Of a stretch of DNA of 64,000 bases, positions 24,826-33,167 are shown piece after piece. Under the pieces are notes generated by a model, which saw only the letters and a program-made list of their open reading frames with translations, did no database searches and had not been told where the DNA came from. Origin of the DNA: Bradyrhizobium archetypum (GTDB lineage Bacteria > Pseudomonadota > Alphaproteobacteria > Rhizobiales > Xanthobacteraceae); the NCBI RefSeq assembly GCF_013114835.1, contig NZ_JAAVLW010000007.1, positions 1 through 64,000 of the forward strand, in the 5' to 3' direction. A program made the translations under genes and the position numbers. Positions within the stretch are counted from its first letter, which is position 1, and each line of letters opens with the position of its first letter.

Positions 24826-25593
24826 ATGAGCTTGTTCGATATGATCGGGAAAGTCGCCGTCGTCACCGGTTCCACGCGCGGCATCGGCCGGGCCATTGCC
24901 GAGCGCATGGCCGAGCACGGCGCCAAGGTGGTGATCTCCTCGCGCAAGCAGGATGTCTGCGACCAGGTTACCAAGGAAATCAACGACAAGTTCGGCAAGG
25001 GTACGGCAGTCGCGATCGCCGCCAACATTTCGAGCAAGGAGAACCTGCAGAACCTCGTCGACGAGTCCAACCGCGCCTTCGGCAAGATCGACGTGCTGGT
25101 CTGCAACGCCGCATCCAATCCCTATTACGGTTCGCTCGCCGGCATCTCCGATGAGCAATTCCGCAAGATCCTCGACAACAACATCATCGCCAATAACTGG
25201 CTGATCAACATGGTGGTGCCGCAGATGATCGAGCGCAAGGACGGCTCGATCATCATCGTCTCCTCGATCGGCGGCCTGAAGGGTTCGACCGTGCTCGGCG
25301 CCTACGCGATCTCAAAGGCGGCCGACATGCAGCTCGCGCGCAATCTCGCCTGCGAATATGGCAAGTACAATATCCGCGTGAACTGCATTGCGCCCGGACT
25401 GATCAAGACCGATTTTGCGAAAGCGCTATGGGACAATCCGGAGACGCTGAAGGCATCCACCGCGCGTTCGCCGCTGCTCCGCATCGGCGTGCCCGACGAG
25501 ATCGCGGGCGCAGCCGTGCTGATGGGATCGAAGGCTGGCGACTTCATGACCGGGCAGACCATCGTGATCGACGGCGGCGCGACGATTAGTTGA
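24826..25593 (+). CDS. short-chain dehydrogenase/reductase
   Basis: 255 residues from the ATG at 24826 (GGGGAGAG upstream). TGSTRGIGRA binds the cofactor, ISSRKQD after the second strand suggests NADP(H), CNAASNP replaces the usual NNAG, and the catalytic Ser (VSSIGG) and YAISK are intact. The closing IVIDGGATI is standard. It probably acts on an acyl or sterol-like keto/hydroxy intermediate together with the nearby acyl-CoA dehydrogenase; that link is contextual. Confidence 0.92.
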   Translation: MSLFDMIGKVAVVTGSTRGIGRAIAERMAEHGAKVVISSRKQDVCDQVTKEINDKFGKGTAVAIAANISSKENLQNLVDESNRAFGKIDVLVCNAASNPYYGSLAGISDEQFRKILDNNIIANNWLINMVVPQMIERKDGSIIIVSSIGGLKGSTVLGAYAISKAADMQLARNLACEYGKYNIRVNCIAPGLIKTDFAKALWDNPETLKASTARSPLLRIGVPDEIAGAAVLMGSKAGDFMTGQTIVIDGGATIS

Positions 25594-25630
25594 TCTCAGA
25601 TGAGGGCAGGACGTCGAACCACCAATGGTC

Positions 25631-25729
25631 GTCATCGTCCGCCTTGTGCGCAATGCGCACTGGGGCGGACGATCCAGTAAACGCAGCCGTCTCGATCCCA
25701 ACAAGCGTCACGGCTTCGCGGGGCATGAC
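25631..25729. repeat. three-armed palindromic repeat, family A, degenerate copy
   Basis: The first half repeats 18509-18558 almost base for base (GTCATCGTCCGCC arm, shortened inner palindrome GTGCGCAATGCGCAC, GATCCAGTA). The second half has lost the TACTGGATC arm and half of the CCCCGC arm, leaving TTCGCGGGGCATGAC. It lies between two convergent genes. Confidence 0.75.
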
Positions 25730-25756
25730 AGCGGAGGGGAAGCGGCGGCGTAGGCC

Positions 25757-26983
25757 TTACTCTACCGCCGCGTACACCAGATTCCGCAGCAGGTTGCGGA
25801 TGTATTCGCGCTGGCCGGGGCCCTGCATCATGAACACGATGAAGAGTTCCTCCGCCGGATCGATGAAGAAGAACGTGCCGGCCATGCCGCTCCAGAAGAA
25901 TTGGCCAAGCGAGCCCGGGAACGGCGCGATGCCGCGCTGGTTGCGGACGGCGAAGCCGAGGCCAAAGCCGTGGCCAGGCGGCATCAGCGGCGAAGAGACC
26001 TTGACGTGAGGTGCGAGATGATCCGACGCCATCAGCTCTAGCGTCTTGCGGCCAATAATCCTGTTGCCGTCAAGCGTGCCGCCATTGAGCAGCATCTGGC
26101 AGAAGCGCGCATAATCCATTGATGTCGAGACCAGCCCGCCGCCGCCGGATTCCATCGCGGGCTTCTCCAGCATGTTGAAGAGCTGCACCTTGTCGCCGTT
26201 CCACGGATCGTGCGCGAACGGTTCGGCGAGGCGGCCGGCATTGGCTTCGCTGGTGTGGAACGCGGTTTCGGCCATCTGCAGCGGCGCCAGGATGCGTTCG
26301 GTCAGGAACGCGCCGAGCGACTTGCCGGAGACCACTTCGATGATGCGGCCGAGCACGTCGGTCGAGCGGCTGTAGTTCCACTCTGCGCCGGGCTGGCAGA
26401 TCAGCGGCATGCCGGCGATCATGGTGGCGTGTTCGGCATTGGTGATCTTGCGGCTGCGCAGCCGTGATTGCTGGTAGAGCTGCTGGACGAGGCCGTTGCC
26501 GGTGTGGTCGTAGGTCAGGCCGGAGGTGTGCCGGAGCAGGTCCTGAACGGTCACCAGCCGCATCACCGGCACGAGGTCGAGCTTGCCGTTGTTCTCGATG
26601 CCGACCTTCTGATCGGCAAATTCCGGAATGAACTTGGCAACGGGATCGCCCAGGATGAAGTGGCCGTCCTCGACCAGCATCATGATGCCGACGGAAACGA
26701 TCGGCTTGGTCATCGAGAAGATGCGGAAGATGCTGTCATGCGCCATCGGCGCGCTGGTCGCCGGATTCTGGCGGCCGATCGCATCGAACCAGCCGATCTG
26801 ACCGCGCCGCGCTACCATGACGGTGGCGCCTGGCAAGGTTCCCCTGTCGACCTCGCGCTTGAATGCGTCCGACATCCGCTGCAGGCGGACGGTCGAGAGC
26901 CCGATCGTTTCGGGCTTGGCATCGGGGAGAGCAGGGGTCCGTGGGGCGGATGTCTGCCGGGCGGCGGCGGTCTGCGCGTTCAT
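25757..26983 (-). CDS. serine beta-lactamase-fold hydrolase (class C / esterase type)
   Basis: 408 residues from the ATG at 26983 (GGGAGAG upstream); the longer frame to 27076 is unsupported. The catalytic S-x-x-K is FSMTK (S90, K93), the second motif is Y-S-R (EWNYSRSTD, in place of Y-x-N), and the third is represented by PGHGFGLGF, as in EstB-like esterases rather than KTG of true AmpC. There is no signal peptide, so it should act in the cytoplasm on esters or lactones. It could hydrolyse an intermediate of the adjacent lipid-type pathway. Confidence 0.9.
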   Translation of the reverse strand: MNAQTAAARQTSAPRTPALPDAKPETIGLSTVRLQRMSDAFKREVDRGTLPGATVMVARRGQIGWFDAIGRQNPATSAPMAHDSIFRIFSMTKPIVSVGIMMLVEDGHFILGDPVAKFIPEFADQKVGIENNGKLDLVPVMRLVTVQDLLRHTSGLTYDHTGNGLVQQLYQQSRLRSRKITNAEHATMIAGMPLICQPGAEWNYSRSTDVLGRIIEVVSGKSLGAFLTERILAPLQMAETAFHTSEANAGRLAEPFAHDPWNGDKVQLFNMLEKPAMESGGGGLVSTSMDYARFCQMLLNGGTLDGNRIIGRKTLELMASDHLAPHVKVSSPLMPPGHGFGLGFAVRNQRGIAPFPGSLGQFFWSGMAGTFFFIDPAEELFIVFMMQGPGQREYIRNLLRNLVYAAVE

Positions 26984-27134
26984 GGTCTCTCCCGTTGCGC
27001 TTGTTGTTGTAAGGAGGACAAAGTCTGGCTCAGAAGCCGTGCTTTGGATAGGGAGCCAGCCGCTTCGCCCTTGCAATCGGGGTGTGCCCTATGCTTGAAA
27101 CGGCGCGAACCGGTGCACGCCGCCGGTTCCCTGC

Positions 27135-27210
27135 AGGAGTGTAGCTCAATTGGTAGAGCACCGGTCTCCAAAACCGGGGGTCGCAGGTTCGAGCCCTGCC
27201 ACTCCTGCCA
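27135..27210 (+). tRNA. tRNA-Trp (anticodon CCA)
   Basis: A 76-base cloverleaf: acceptor AGGAGTG with CACTCCT, anticodon arm CCGGT-CTCCAAA-ACCGG with CCA at 27168-27170, T loop TTCGAGC, encoded CCA end. In many alphaproteobacteria this tRNA directly precedes secE-nusG; here 4.6 kb lie in between. Confidence 0.97.
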
Positions 27211-27310
27211 GCAAAATCAAATACTTAAGATAGATTCGATCATTCCGGCAGTCGCTCCGCGCACTATCGGTCGATCCGGCTCGTCATATGCCGTGCCGGG
27301 GTCGTTTGAA

Positions 27311-27520
27311 TCATGCCACGCCGACAACTGCTTTCTCGCCCCGCAGAGGCAGCCCGCCGAACTTCGTCAGGACGAAATACCCGATGAATGAAAGGTAGAT
27401 GCCGACGGTAAACACCTCGAGGACTGCTGATGAGGAAGCGATAGAGCCAGATTGGTTGAGATGTCCGGCGGATGGTTCGATCGGCTCCCCTAACGCGCCT
27501 GACCGCGATGAAACTTCCAC
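27311..27520 (-). CDS. possible small one-helix membrane protein
   Basis: A 69-codon frame from a GTG at 27520. Its C-terminal half looks genuine (VFTVGIYLSFIGYFVLTKFG as a membrane helix, then GLPLRGEKAVVGVA), but there is no good ribosome binding site. It overlaps the N-terminal extension of the YihY frame, which I reject. It may be a decayed fragment of a larger membrane protein. Confidence 0.3.
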   Translation of the reverse strand: MEVSSRSGALGEPIEPSAGHLNQSGSIASSSAVLEVFTVGIYLSFIGYFVLTKFGGLPLRGEKAVVGVA

Positions 27521-27572
27521 AAACGTCCGCTGTTACAGCCTTGCACTGCGGGCGAGGAGGCCAGGAAGACCA

Positions 27573-28406
27573 ATGGGACTCTTGTGGCGGGTCCTGAAGG
27601 CGGCGGTATCCGGGTTCGTTGCGAACGATGCCTTGAGCCGTGGTGCTTCCATCGCCTTCTACGCCGCCACATCCCTGGCCCCCGTGCTCCTTATCGTTGT
27701 TGCGATTGCCGGCCTGGCGTTCGGACAGGACGCCGCTCGTGCCGCTATCAGTGAGGAACTCGGCCGGTTGCTGGGCCCTTCCGGTGGCGACTTCATCAAA
27801 TCCATCCTGGCCCGATCCAGCGATCCGACGTCCGGCGCGACCGCGACCCTCGTCGGCGTGGTCACCGTGGTGATAACGGCGTCCGGCGTGTTCGGCGAGA
27901 TGCGCTCGGCACTGAACGCAACGTTCAAGGCCAAGCCGACGGACGAGCCGATCTCTGCGTTGATCCGAAGCCGGGCCGCCAGTCTCGGCCTCGTCGGTGC
28001 ATTGGGCTTCATGTTGATCGTTTCGTTGGCTGCGAGCGCCGGATTGTCGGCATTGGAACAGTGGTCTGCCGGCAAGGTCGTGCTCAGTGCCCTCAACACG
28101 GTGGTGTCGCTGGCTATATTCACGGTGTTGTTCGCAGCGATCTACAGGGTGCTGCCGGATGCGACGCTCTACTGGCGTCATCTTCTGCTGGGCGCTTTTG
28201 TCACAGCCCTGCTGTTCACCGTGGGGAAGTCGCTGATCGGATGGTACCTCGGTCAGGCGGCCCCGAATTCGGCCTACGGCGCCGCCGGTGCGCTGATCGT
28301 CCTGATGTTTTGGGTCTACTACTCCGCACAGATCTTTCTGTTCGGCGCCGAGCTGACGAAGGCGATCGATGACGCGCGCAATCCCGCGGCGCGCAGCGAG
28401 GGCTAG
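27573..28406 (+). CDS. YihY/BrkB-family membrane protein
   Basis: 277 residues from the ATG at 27573 (CCAGGAAG upstream; the open extension to 27399 is not supported). Six membrane helices and the conserved opening FVANDALSRGASIAFYAATS and closing SAYGAAGALIVLMFWVYYSA, QIFLFGAELTKA of the family are present. The family was once called ribonuclease BN by mistake; its members are envelope proteins of unclear function. It heads a co-oriented series of membrane-surface genes (28472-31232). Confidence 0.9.
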   Translation: MGLLWRVLKAAVSGFVANDALSRGASIAFYAATSLAPVLLIVVAIAGLAFGQDAARAAISEELGRLLGPSGGDFIKSILARSSDPTSGATATLVGVVTVVITASGVFGEMRSALNATFKAKPTDEPISALIRSRAASLGLVGALGFMLIVSLAASAGLSALEQWSAGKVVLSALNTVVSLAIFTVLFAAIYRVLPDATLYWRHLLLGAFVTALLFTVGKSLIGWYLGQAAPNSAYGAAGALIVLMFWVYYSAQIFLFGAELTKAIDDARNPAARSEG

Positions 28407-28471
28407 GAACAATTCAATATCGCCTGAGTTCGTTTTCAAAACAACGCGAACTAACAAAGGGCGGTGACGAC

Positions 28472-29488
28472 ATGGCACGATCCGTTGAGGAGCTTCGACG
28501 GGACTCCGAGCAAAGCCGCGCGCAGTTTGCGGCAACCGTCGACCTGTTGAGGGAGCAGATCGCCGACACAGCAGAAGACATCCGCTACAAGGTCTCGCCG
28601 GAAAACATCAAGGCTGAGGTGAGCGGGTTCATCAGCCACAAGACCCACGGCTGGTTCGATGCGCTGAAACAGCAAGCCATGGACAATCCGATGCAGGCCA
28701 TCGCGGCCGGTACTGCGATTGCCGTGCCCGCGCTGCGTCTGGCCCGCGGCTTTCCGCTGCCGCTGCTGATGATCGGCGCCGGCCTTGCCCTGAGCTCGAA
28801 GACGGTCCGCGATCGCGCTGCGGAAGCGGCGGCGCCGGCATTGGAGAAGGTGAGGGATGCCATCGACGAGACGGCAGAACGCGCGCAATCGCTCAGCGAG
28901 GGCATGAAGAAAGCGATGTCACATGCTGAGGGCCAGGCCACCGGCATGGCTGATGAAGCCCGGGAAACCGCCGGCGGCGTGGCAGATACGGCGAGCGGAA
29001 TAGCCGGTGACCTGAAGGACCGTGCGACGCAGGCGGCCGATGCCGTCGCTAACAAGGTCAGGTCCGGCATGGATGCTGCTACCGGGATGGCAAAGGAGAA
29101 GATGGAGCGCGTTCGATCCACGGCGACGAGTGCGCCGGCGACTGCAAGCAACGCGATCCGGGATAACGCCGCATTGATCGGTGGCCTCGGCGTTGCAATC
29201 GGCGCGATCATCGCCGCCTCCCTTCCCAGTACAAAGGTGGAGGCAGGCGTCGTGGGCAAGGCGAGCGATCGTGTGCGGCGCGCGGCCGGCTCTGCGGCGC
29301 AATCCGGATTCGAGGCGGGCAAGGACGCGGTGTTCTCGGCTGCCGAAGCTGCAGCAACAACCATATCCGAGGCCGATCTCGGCGGACACGCCGGCCGTAT
29401 CGCCGAGGGCGTGACCGACAGGCTCAAAGAGGTCACTGAGGACGTCGTGACGACGGCCTTCGATCCTTCCCGAAACCCAAATAGTTAG
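28472..29488 (+). CDS. DUF3618 protein with long LEA-like helical region
   Basis: 338 residues. Residues 1-50 are the DUF3618 domain (RSVEELRRDSEQSRAQFAAT, then EQIADTAEDIRYKVSPENIK). A hydrophobic segment (LPLLMIGAGLALS, near 90-105) is followed by about 110 residues rich in Ala, Asp, Lys and Thr in an 11-residue-like periodicity (DEARETAGGVADTASGIAGD), as in group 3 LEA proteins. A second hydrophobic hairpin (ALIGGLGVAIGAIIAASL) comes near 235-252. AAAGGGCGGTGACGAC precedes the ATG. A role in membrane protection under water or nutrient stress is inference from composition. Confidence 0.75.
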   Translation: MARSVEELRRDSEQSRAQFAATVDLLREQIADTAEDIRYKVSPENIKAEVSGFISHKTHGWFDALKQQAMDNPMQAIAAGTAIAVPALRLARGFPLPLLMIGAGLALSSKTVRDRAAEAAAPALEKVRDAIDETAERAQSLSEGMKKAMSHAEGQATGMADEARETAGGVADTASGIAGDLKDRATQAADAVANKVRSGMDAATGMAKEKMERVRSTATSAPATASNAIRDNAALIGGLGVAIGAIIAASLPSTKVEAGVVGKASDRVRRAAGSAAQSGFEAGKDAVFSAAEAAATTISEADLGGHAGRIAEGVTDRLKEVTEDVVTTAFDPSRNPNS

Positions 29489-29500
29489 AATGAGGCGGCC

Positions 29501-30106
29501 ATGAGCGATTTGGACCTTAACACCCGTAATGAGAATATTACCCAGAACCAGACCGGCACCTCCCAGAACCTGAAGGACCAGGCGGCGGATGCGGGCGCCG
29601 AGATCAAACAGCGCGGCGGCGATGCGCTCAAGGCATCGACGGAGGCGGCGCGCGACAACCTCAAGGAAGCGGCTGATGCCGCCAAGGAAGCCGTCGCTGG
29701 AGCTGCGGATCGCTTCCAGGATCAGGCGCGCGAACAACAGGGCACAGGCGCCGACTTTGTCGGGAAACTCGCCGGCGATATCAGGCAGGCGGCACGGGCA
29801 TTTGAAAACGACATGCCTTTTGCAGCCCGCGGCATCAATTCGGCGGCCGAATATGTCGACGAGGCGGCCGAGAGGATCCGCAACGGAAGCTTCCGTGATC
29901 TCGTCGATGGCGCGACGGATTTCGCCAAGCGGCAGCCTGCGGCGTTTCTGGGTCTGTCGGTGCTAGCCGGCTTTGCGGCTGTCCGGTTCCTGAAGGCATC
30001 GGGAAGCGCGAGCCCGCCAAGCGAGGGCTCTTCCTCCTCACCGTACACGTCATCAACCTACAATCCGTCTCAATCCTCGGGATCATACAAGAGTGAGGCG
30101 TCATGA
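29501..30106 (+). CDS. nutrient-deprivation-induced-like protein
   Basis: 201 residues. The N-terminal ~75 are Ala/Lys/Asp-rich and predicted coiled or disordered (KDQAADAGAEIKQRGGDALK, DNLKEAADAAKEAVAGAADR). A helical region and one membrane-associated helix (PAAFLGLSVLAGFAAVRFLK, about 150-169) follow, then a Ser/Tyr-rich tail. This layout is that of rhizobial proteins annotated as nutrient-deprivation-induced. The stop overlaps the next start (ATGA), showing translational coupling. Confidence 0.7.
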   Translation: MSDLDLNTRNENITQNQTGTSQNLKDQAADAGAEIKQRGGDALKASTEAARDNLKEAADAAKEAVAGAADRFQDQAREQQGTGADFVGKLAGDIRQAARAFENDMPFAARGINSAAEYVDEAAERIRNGSFRDLVDGATDFAKRQPAAFLGLSVLAGFAAVRFLKASGSASPPSEGSSSSPYTSSTYNPSQSSGSYKSEAS

Positions 30107-30498
30107 ACACGAAAACCGATCTTCGGGCGATCTCGCATCTCCTCGGTGATGCGCTTTCGCAATTCGCAAAACTTTTCCAGAGCGAGGTCGATCTCGCCAA
30201 GGCCGAACTCGGCGAGAAAGTTCAGCAGATCGGCACCGCTATCGGCCTCATTGCAGCGGGTGCAGTCCTGGTTATTCCTGCAATAGTCATGGCGCTGTTT
30301 GCGCTGTCCGCGGCTTTGATTGCAGGCGGATGGTCGCAGCCGGTGTCTTATCTCATCTCGGCGATTATTGCCGCGGTCGTCGCGGCCATCCTGTTCGCGG
30401 TGGGCATGAACCGGCTCGATGCACGCCATCTGACACCGCGTGAAACGTTGCGCCAGCTCGAAAAGGACAAGGATACAGTGAAGGGAATGGTGCGATGA
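30103..30498 (+). CDS. phage-holin-superfamily (YqjE-like) membrane protein
   Basis: 131 residues with a basic/amphipathic N-terminus (LGDALSQFAKLFQSEVDLAK, then AELGEKVQQIGTAIGLIAAG) and two membrane helices joined by a short turn, the layout of the putative phage holin family that contains E. coli YqjE. Here it is no phage gene: it is translationally coupled to both neighbours (ATGA overlaps) in an envelope-stress-type unit analogous to the enterobacterial yqjD-yqjE-yqjK set. Confidence 0.8.
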   Translation: MNTKTDLRAISHLLGDALSQFAKLFQSEVDLAKAELGEKVQQIGTAIGLIAAGAVLVIPAIVMALFALSAALIAGGWSQPVSYLISAIIAAVVAAILFAVGMNRLDARHLTPRETLRQLEKDKDTVKGMVR

Positions 30499-31232
30499 GT
30501 GGCTCACAGGGAAATTTCATCGATGGTTTGACGGCGGCTGCACGGGAGAACCCGCTTGCCGCGGCTTTGATCGGTGGCGGCGCGCTGTGGCTGCTGATCG
30601 GCAGCGACAAGCTGAAGAACGCCGCCGGTTCGGTCTCGGCTGCAGCCGCGCCGCTCGCCGATCTCGGCGCACGTGCACAAAGGTCGGCCGCCTCCGCCTG
30701 GGAAGGTACTTACGGTTCCGTACGGGATCGTACCTCCCGGATGCAGGACGACGCCTCGCGCGGCCTCAATGAGACGGTCCGCAGCGCCAGGACGACCGCT
30801 TCGGATGCGATGTCGGGCGCGGCGGAAACGATGAGCGAGCGGCTCGATGATGGCATGGCCGGCGCGCGGGAAATGTTCGACCGGCTCGGCCGGGCATTGC
30901 CGCGGAAGGAGACCTTTGCGAAGGCGCAATCCTCCCTTACCGACCTCCTGGAAAGGCAACCGCTGGTGCTCGGCGCCGTAGGTCTTGCGATCGGGGCCAC
31001 CGTGGCAGGCGCTCTGGCGAGGTCCAATGTCGAGAACGAGTGGGTCGGGAGCCTGAGTGACGATTTGAAGGAAGACCTGAAAAAACGTGCCGGGGCTGTC
31101 TCGCAAAGTGTCCGGGAGGGGGCCGATACGCTCAAGGCCGAGCTGTCGGACGCCGGCGCCGAATATGCGGATCGGATTCAACAGGCTGGTTTGGATGCGC
31201 TGGACGCAAGCCGGGAGAAGCTAAGAGAATAG
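30495..31232 (+). CDS. YqjD/ElaB-like membrane-anchored helical protein
   Basis: 245 residues. It opens with a hydrophobic hairpin (NPLAAALIGGGALWLLIG). A long Ala/Ser/Arg-rich helical section follows (ASRGLNETVRSARTTASDAM, AAETMSERLDDGMAGAREMF), then a second glycine-zipper-type hydrophobic segment (PLVLGAVGLAIGATVAGALA, about 155-174) and a charged C-terminal helix. The glycine zipper and helical arms recall DUF883 proteins such as YqjD, which attach ribosomes to the membrane in stationary phase. That function is not shown for this protein. It ends the four-gene coupled unit. Confidence 0.65.
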   Translation: MSGSQGNFIDGLTAAARENPLAAALIGGGALWLLIGSDKLKNAAGSVSAAAAPLADLGARAQRSAASAWEGTYGSVRDRTSRMQDDASRGLNETVRSARTTASDAMSGAAETMSERLDDGMAGAREMFDRLGRALPRKETFAKAQSSLTDLLERQPLVLGAVGLAIGATVAGALARSNVENEWVGSLSDDLKEDLKKRAGAVSQSVREGADTLKAELSDAGAEYADRIQQAGLDALDASREKLRE

Positions 31233-31299
31233 CTTATCCGTTCGAAAAATCCGTTGGTTGATCAGGGGTTTGGCTGAATTCTTTCCTGCCGGGCCGCAA

Positions 31300-31482
31300 C
31301 TAGCCGAAGAATGCGGATAGCATCGCGATGTCCGATCGGGCGGGAGCCTCGCCCCGCAGATCGGCATCGATTACCCGCCGGCACGCATCGACCGTGATGG
31401 TGTCGCCGAGGTCGTTCGCGGCGTCGAGAACGGTCCAGGCCGTCTCGCCCGAAAACCTCTCCTGATCTTGGCCCAACGCCAT
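31300..31482 (-). CDS. small acidic protein of unknown function
   Basis: 60 residues from the ATG at 31482, which has AAGGGA at proper distance; an ATG two codons earlier is too close to it. The sequence (MALGQDQERFSGETAWTVLD, then ANDLGDTITVDACRRVIDAD, then a short tail) is acidic, soluble and predicted mixed alpha/beta. I do not recognise the family. It is convergent with the DUF3618 unit and sits in front of secE. Confidence 0.5.
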   Translation of the reverse strand: MALGQDQERFSGETAWTVLDAANDLGDTITVDACRRVIDADLRGEAPARSDIAMLSAFFG

Positions 31483-31859
31483 GGTCATTCCCTTATTGCC
31501 CCTCTTAGTGATCATGAGGATAGCCGACAGCGTTTAAGGACCAGATTGCGCTCTCGGGAGGATTTGATGCGAGCCAGTACCGGCTATTAACCAAGGGCTT
31601 TTCGCCGTCCGTGCCGACCTGCCGGAAATGACCCGGCGGGCGGCCCTCGGCACCCGTACCTTGACCTTTTGCCCGGCTGCCAGTAGATACCCGCTACCTG
31701 CTGCCGGCCCGTTTGACGGATATCCGGCGCGGCTTTGAATTCCCCCGAACAATCGAGCCCGCTTTTGCGGCTCATCCTTCGAGAGAGGGCTGGGCAGAAG
31801 AGGGCTGTTCGGATTCACTTTAAATCTCAATCGTCTCACGAAGGACGCGGTAACCAACG
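31483..31859. other. secE upstream region
   Basis: No gene is supported here. GC-rich inverted repeats occur around 31620-31720, and the best promoter candidate is listed at 31662-31690. Confidence 0.5.
31662..31690 (+). promoter_or_regulatory. candidate promoter of secE-nusG
   Basis: TTGACC (31662-31667) and TAGATA (31685-31690) are exactly 17 bases apart, about 170 bases before secE. The -10 match is modest. Confidence 0.35.
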
Positions 31860-32051
31860 ATGGCTTTCAGCCCGTTCAAATTCCTGCAGGAAGTGCGCTC
31901 GGAGACCGCCAAGGTCACCTGGCCGACGCGCCGCGAGACGACGATCACCACGATCATGGTGTTCGTGATGGTTGCATTGGCTTCGATCTTTTTCTTCCTG
32001 TCGGATTTGGTCATCCGCTACGTCGTCACTTTCCTGCTGGGCGTCCACTGA
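31860..32051 (+). CDS. secE: preprotein translocase subunit SecE
   Basis: 63 residues, the short one-helix SecE usual in alphaproteobacteria. The amphipathic surface helix with the conserved VRSETAKVTWPTRRETT is followed by one membrane helix (MVFVMVALASIFFFLSDLVI). It clamps SecY in the translocon. The stop codon overlaps the nusG start by one base (TGATG), so the two are translationally coupled, as is common. Confidence 0.96.
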   Translation: MAFSPFKFLQEVRSETAKVTWPTRRETTITTIMVFVMVALASIFFFLSDLVIRYVVTFLLGVH

Positions 32052-32602
32052 TGAGCACCGGAACCCTTACGATGGACAAGCGCTGGTATATCGTTCACGC
32101 CTATTCGAATTTCGAGAAGAAGGTCGCGGAATCGATCCGCGAGCAGGCGAAGCAGCGCGGGCTCGAGGAACTGTTCGACCAGGTGCTGGTGCCGACCGAA
32201 AAGGTCACCGAAGTGCGCCGCGGCCGCAAGATCGACGCCGAGCGCAAGTTCTTTCCGGGCTATGTGCTGGTGAAGATGAAGCTTACCGACGAGGCGTTTC
32301 ATCTCATCAAGAACACGCCCAAGGTAACCGGCTTCCTCGGCGCCGAAAACAAGCCGATGCCGATCTCCGAATCCGAAGCGATGCGGATCCTGCATCAGGT
32401 GCAGGAAGGCGTAGAACGTCCGAAGGCGTCGGTATCGTTCGAAATCGGCGAGAACGTCCGCGTGGCCGATGGTCCGTTTGCGTCGTTCTCCGGCGTGGTC
32501 GAGGAAATTGACGAGGCGCGTTCGCGCGTGAAGGTCGCGGTGTCGATCTTCGGCCGCGCCACGCCGGTCGAACTGGAATTCGGTCAGGTCGAGAAGGTCT
32601 GA
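32051..32602 (+). CDS. nusG: transcription termination/antitermination factor NusG
   Basis: 183 residues. The NGN domain (KRWYIVHAYSNFEKKVAESI, RKFFPGYVLVKMKLTDEAFH) binds the RNA polymerase clamp; a KOW domain (ENVRVADGPFASFSGVVEEI, FGRATPVELEFGQVEKV) contacts Rho or ribosomal S10. MDKRWY at residue 8 could be an alternative start, but the TGATG coupling with secE supports the longer form. Confidence 0.97.
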   Translation: MSTGTLTMDKRWYIVHAYSNFEKKVAESIREQAKQRGLEELFDQVLVPTEKVTEVRRGRKIDAERKFFPGYVLVKMKLTDEAFHLIKNTPKVTGFLGAENKPMPISESEAMRILHQVQEGVERPKASVSFEIGENVRVADGPFASFSGVVEEIDEARSRVKVAVSIFGRATPVELEFGQVEKV

Positions 32603-32640
32603 TCGGAGCGGCGCGAAGCTTGTCTTCGCGTCAACTAAGG

Positions 32641-32689
32641 CCGTGGGAGGAAGAGGGCGGTCGCCAACCGCGCTTCAACCGAACCACGG
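32641..32689 (+). promoter_or_regulatory. structured leader of rplK
   Basis: CCGTGG (32641-32646) pairs with CCACGG (32684-32689) around an inner hairpin GCGGT/ACCGC (32657-32661/32667-32671). It lies in the nusG-rplK gap 44 bases before rplK and could be the site for L1-mediated feedback or an attenuator. Confidence 0.35.
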
Positions 32690-32732
32690 ACCCTGAAACC
32701 GCCGGCCCCGGCCGGCACAACAGGAGTGATAC

Positions 32733-33161
32733 ATGGCAAAGAAAGTGACCGGATACCTGAAGCTTCAGGTCCCGGCCGGTGCGGCGAACCCGTCGCCCCC
32801 GATCGGTCCCGCGCTTGGTCAGCGCGGTCTCAACATCATGGAATTCTGCAAGGCGTTCAACGCGCAGACGCAGAAGGAAGAAAAGAACACCCCGATTCCG
32901 GTGGTCATCACCATCTATGCGGACCGTTCCTTCACCTTCGAGATGAAGACGCCGCCGATGTCCTACTTCCTCAAGCAGGCTGCCAAGATCCAGTCCGGCT
33001 CGAAAGCTCCGGGCCGCGACAAGGCCGGCAAGGTGACGAAGGCGCAGGTGCGCGAGATCGCCGAGAAGAAGATGAAGGATCTCAATTGCGATACCATCGA
33101 ATCGGCCATGAAGATGGTCGAGGGCTCCGCCCGCTCGATGGGTCTGGAAGTTGCGGGGTAA
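32733..33161 (+). CDS. rplK: 50S ribosomal protein L11
   Basis: 142 residues, the usual length. The N-terminal domain with the proline-rich hinge (PAGAANPSPPIGPALGQRGL) and the 23S-binding C-terminal domain (QIREIAEKKMKDLN-type sequence, VREIAEKKMKDLNCDTIESA) are complete. It forms the GTPase-associated centre with L10 and L12 and is needed for RelA sensing. AGGAG stands before the ATG. The next gene, rplA, starts 6 bases after the stop. Confidence 0.98.
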   Translation: MAKKVTGYLKLQVPAGAANPSPPIGPALGQRGLNIMEFCKAFNAQTQKEEKNTPIPVVITIYADRSFTFEMKTPPMSYFLKQAAKIQSGSKAPGRDKAGKVTKAQVREIAEKKMKDLNCDTIESAMKMVEGSARSMGLEVAG

Positions 33162-33167
33162 CGGGCC

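Noticed and set aside
27135..31859. Integration of the 27-31 kb insert into tRNA-Trp
   Set aside because: I looked for a repeat of the tRNA-Trp 3' end before secE and found none, and no integrase gene is present.
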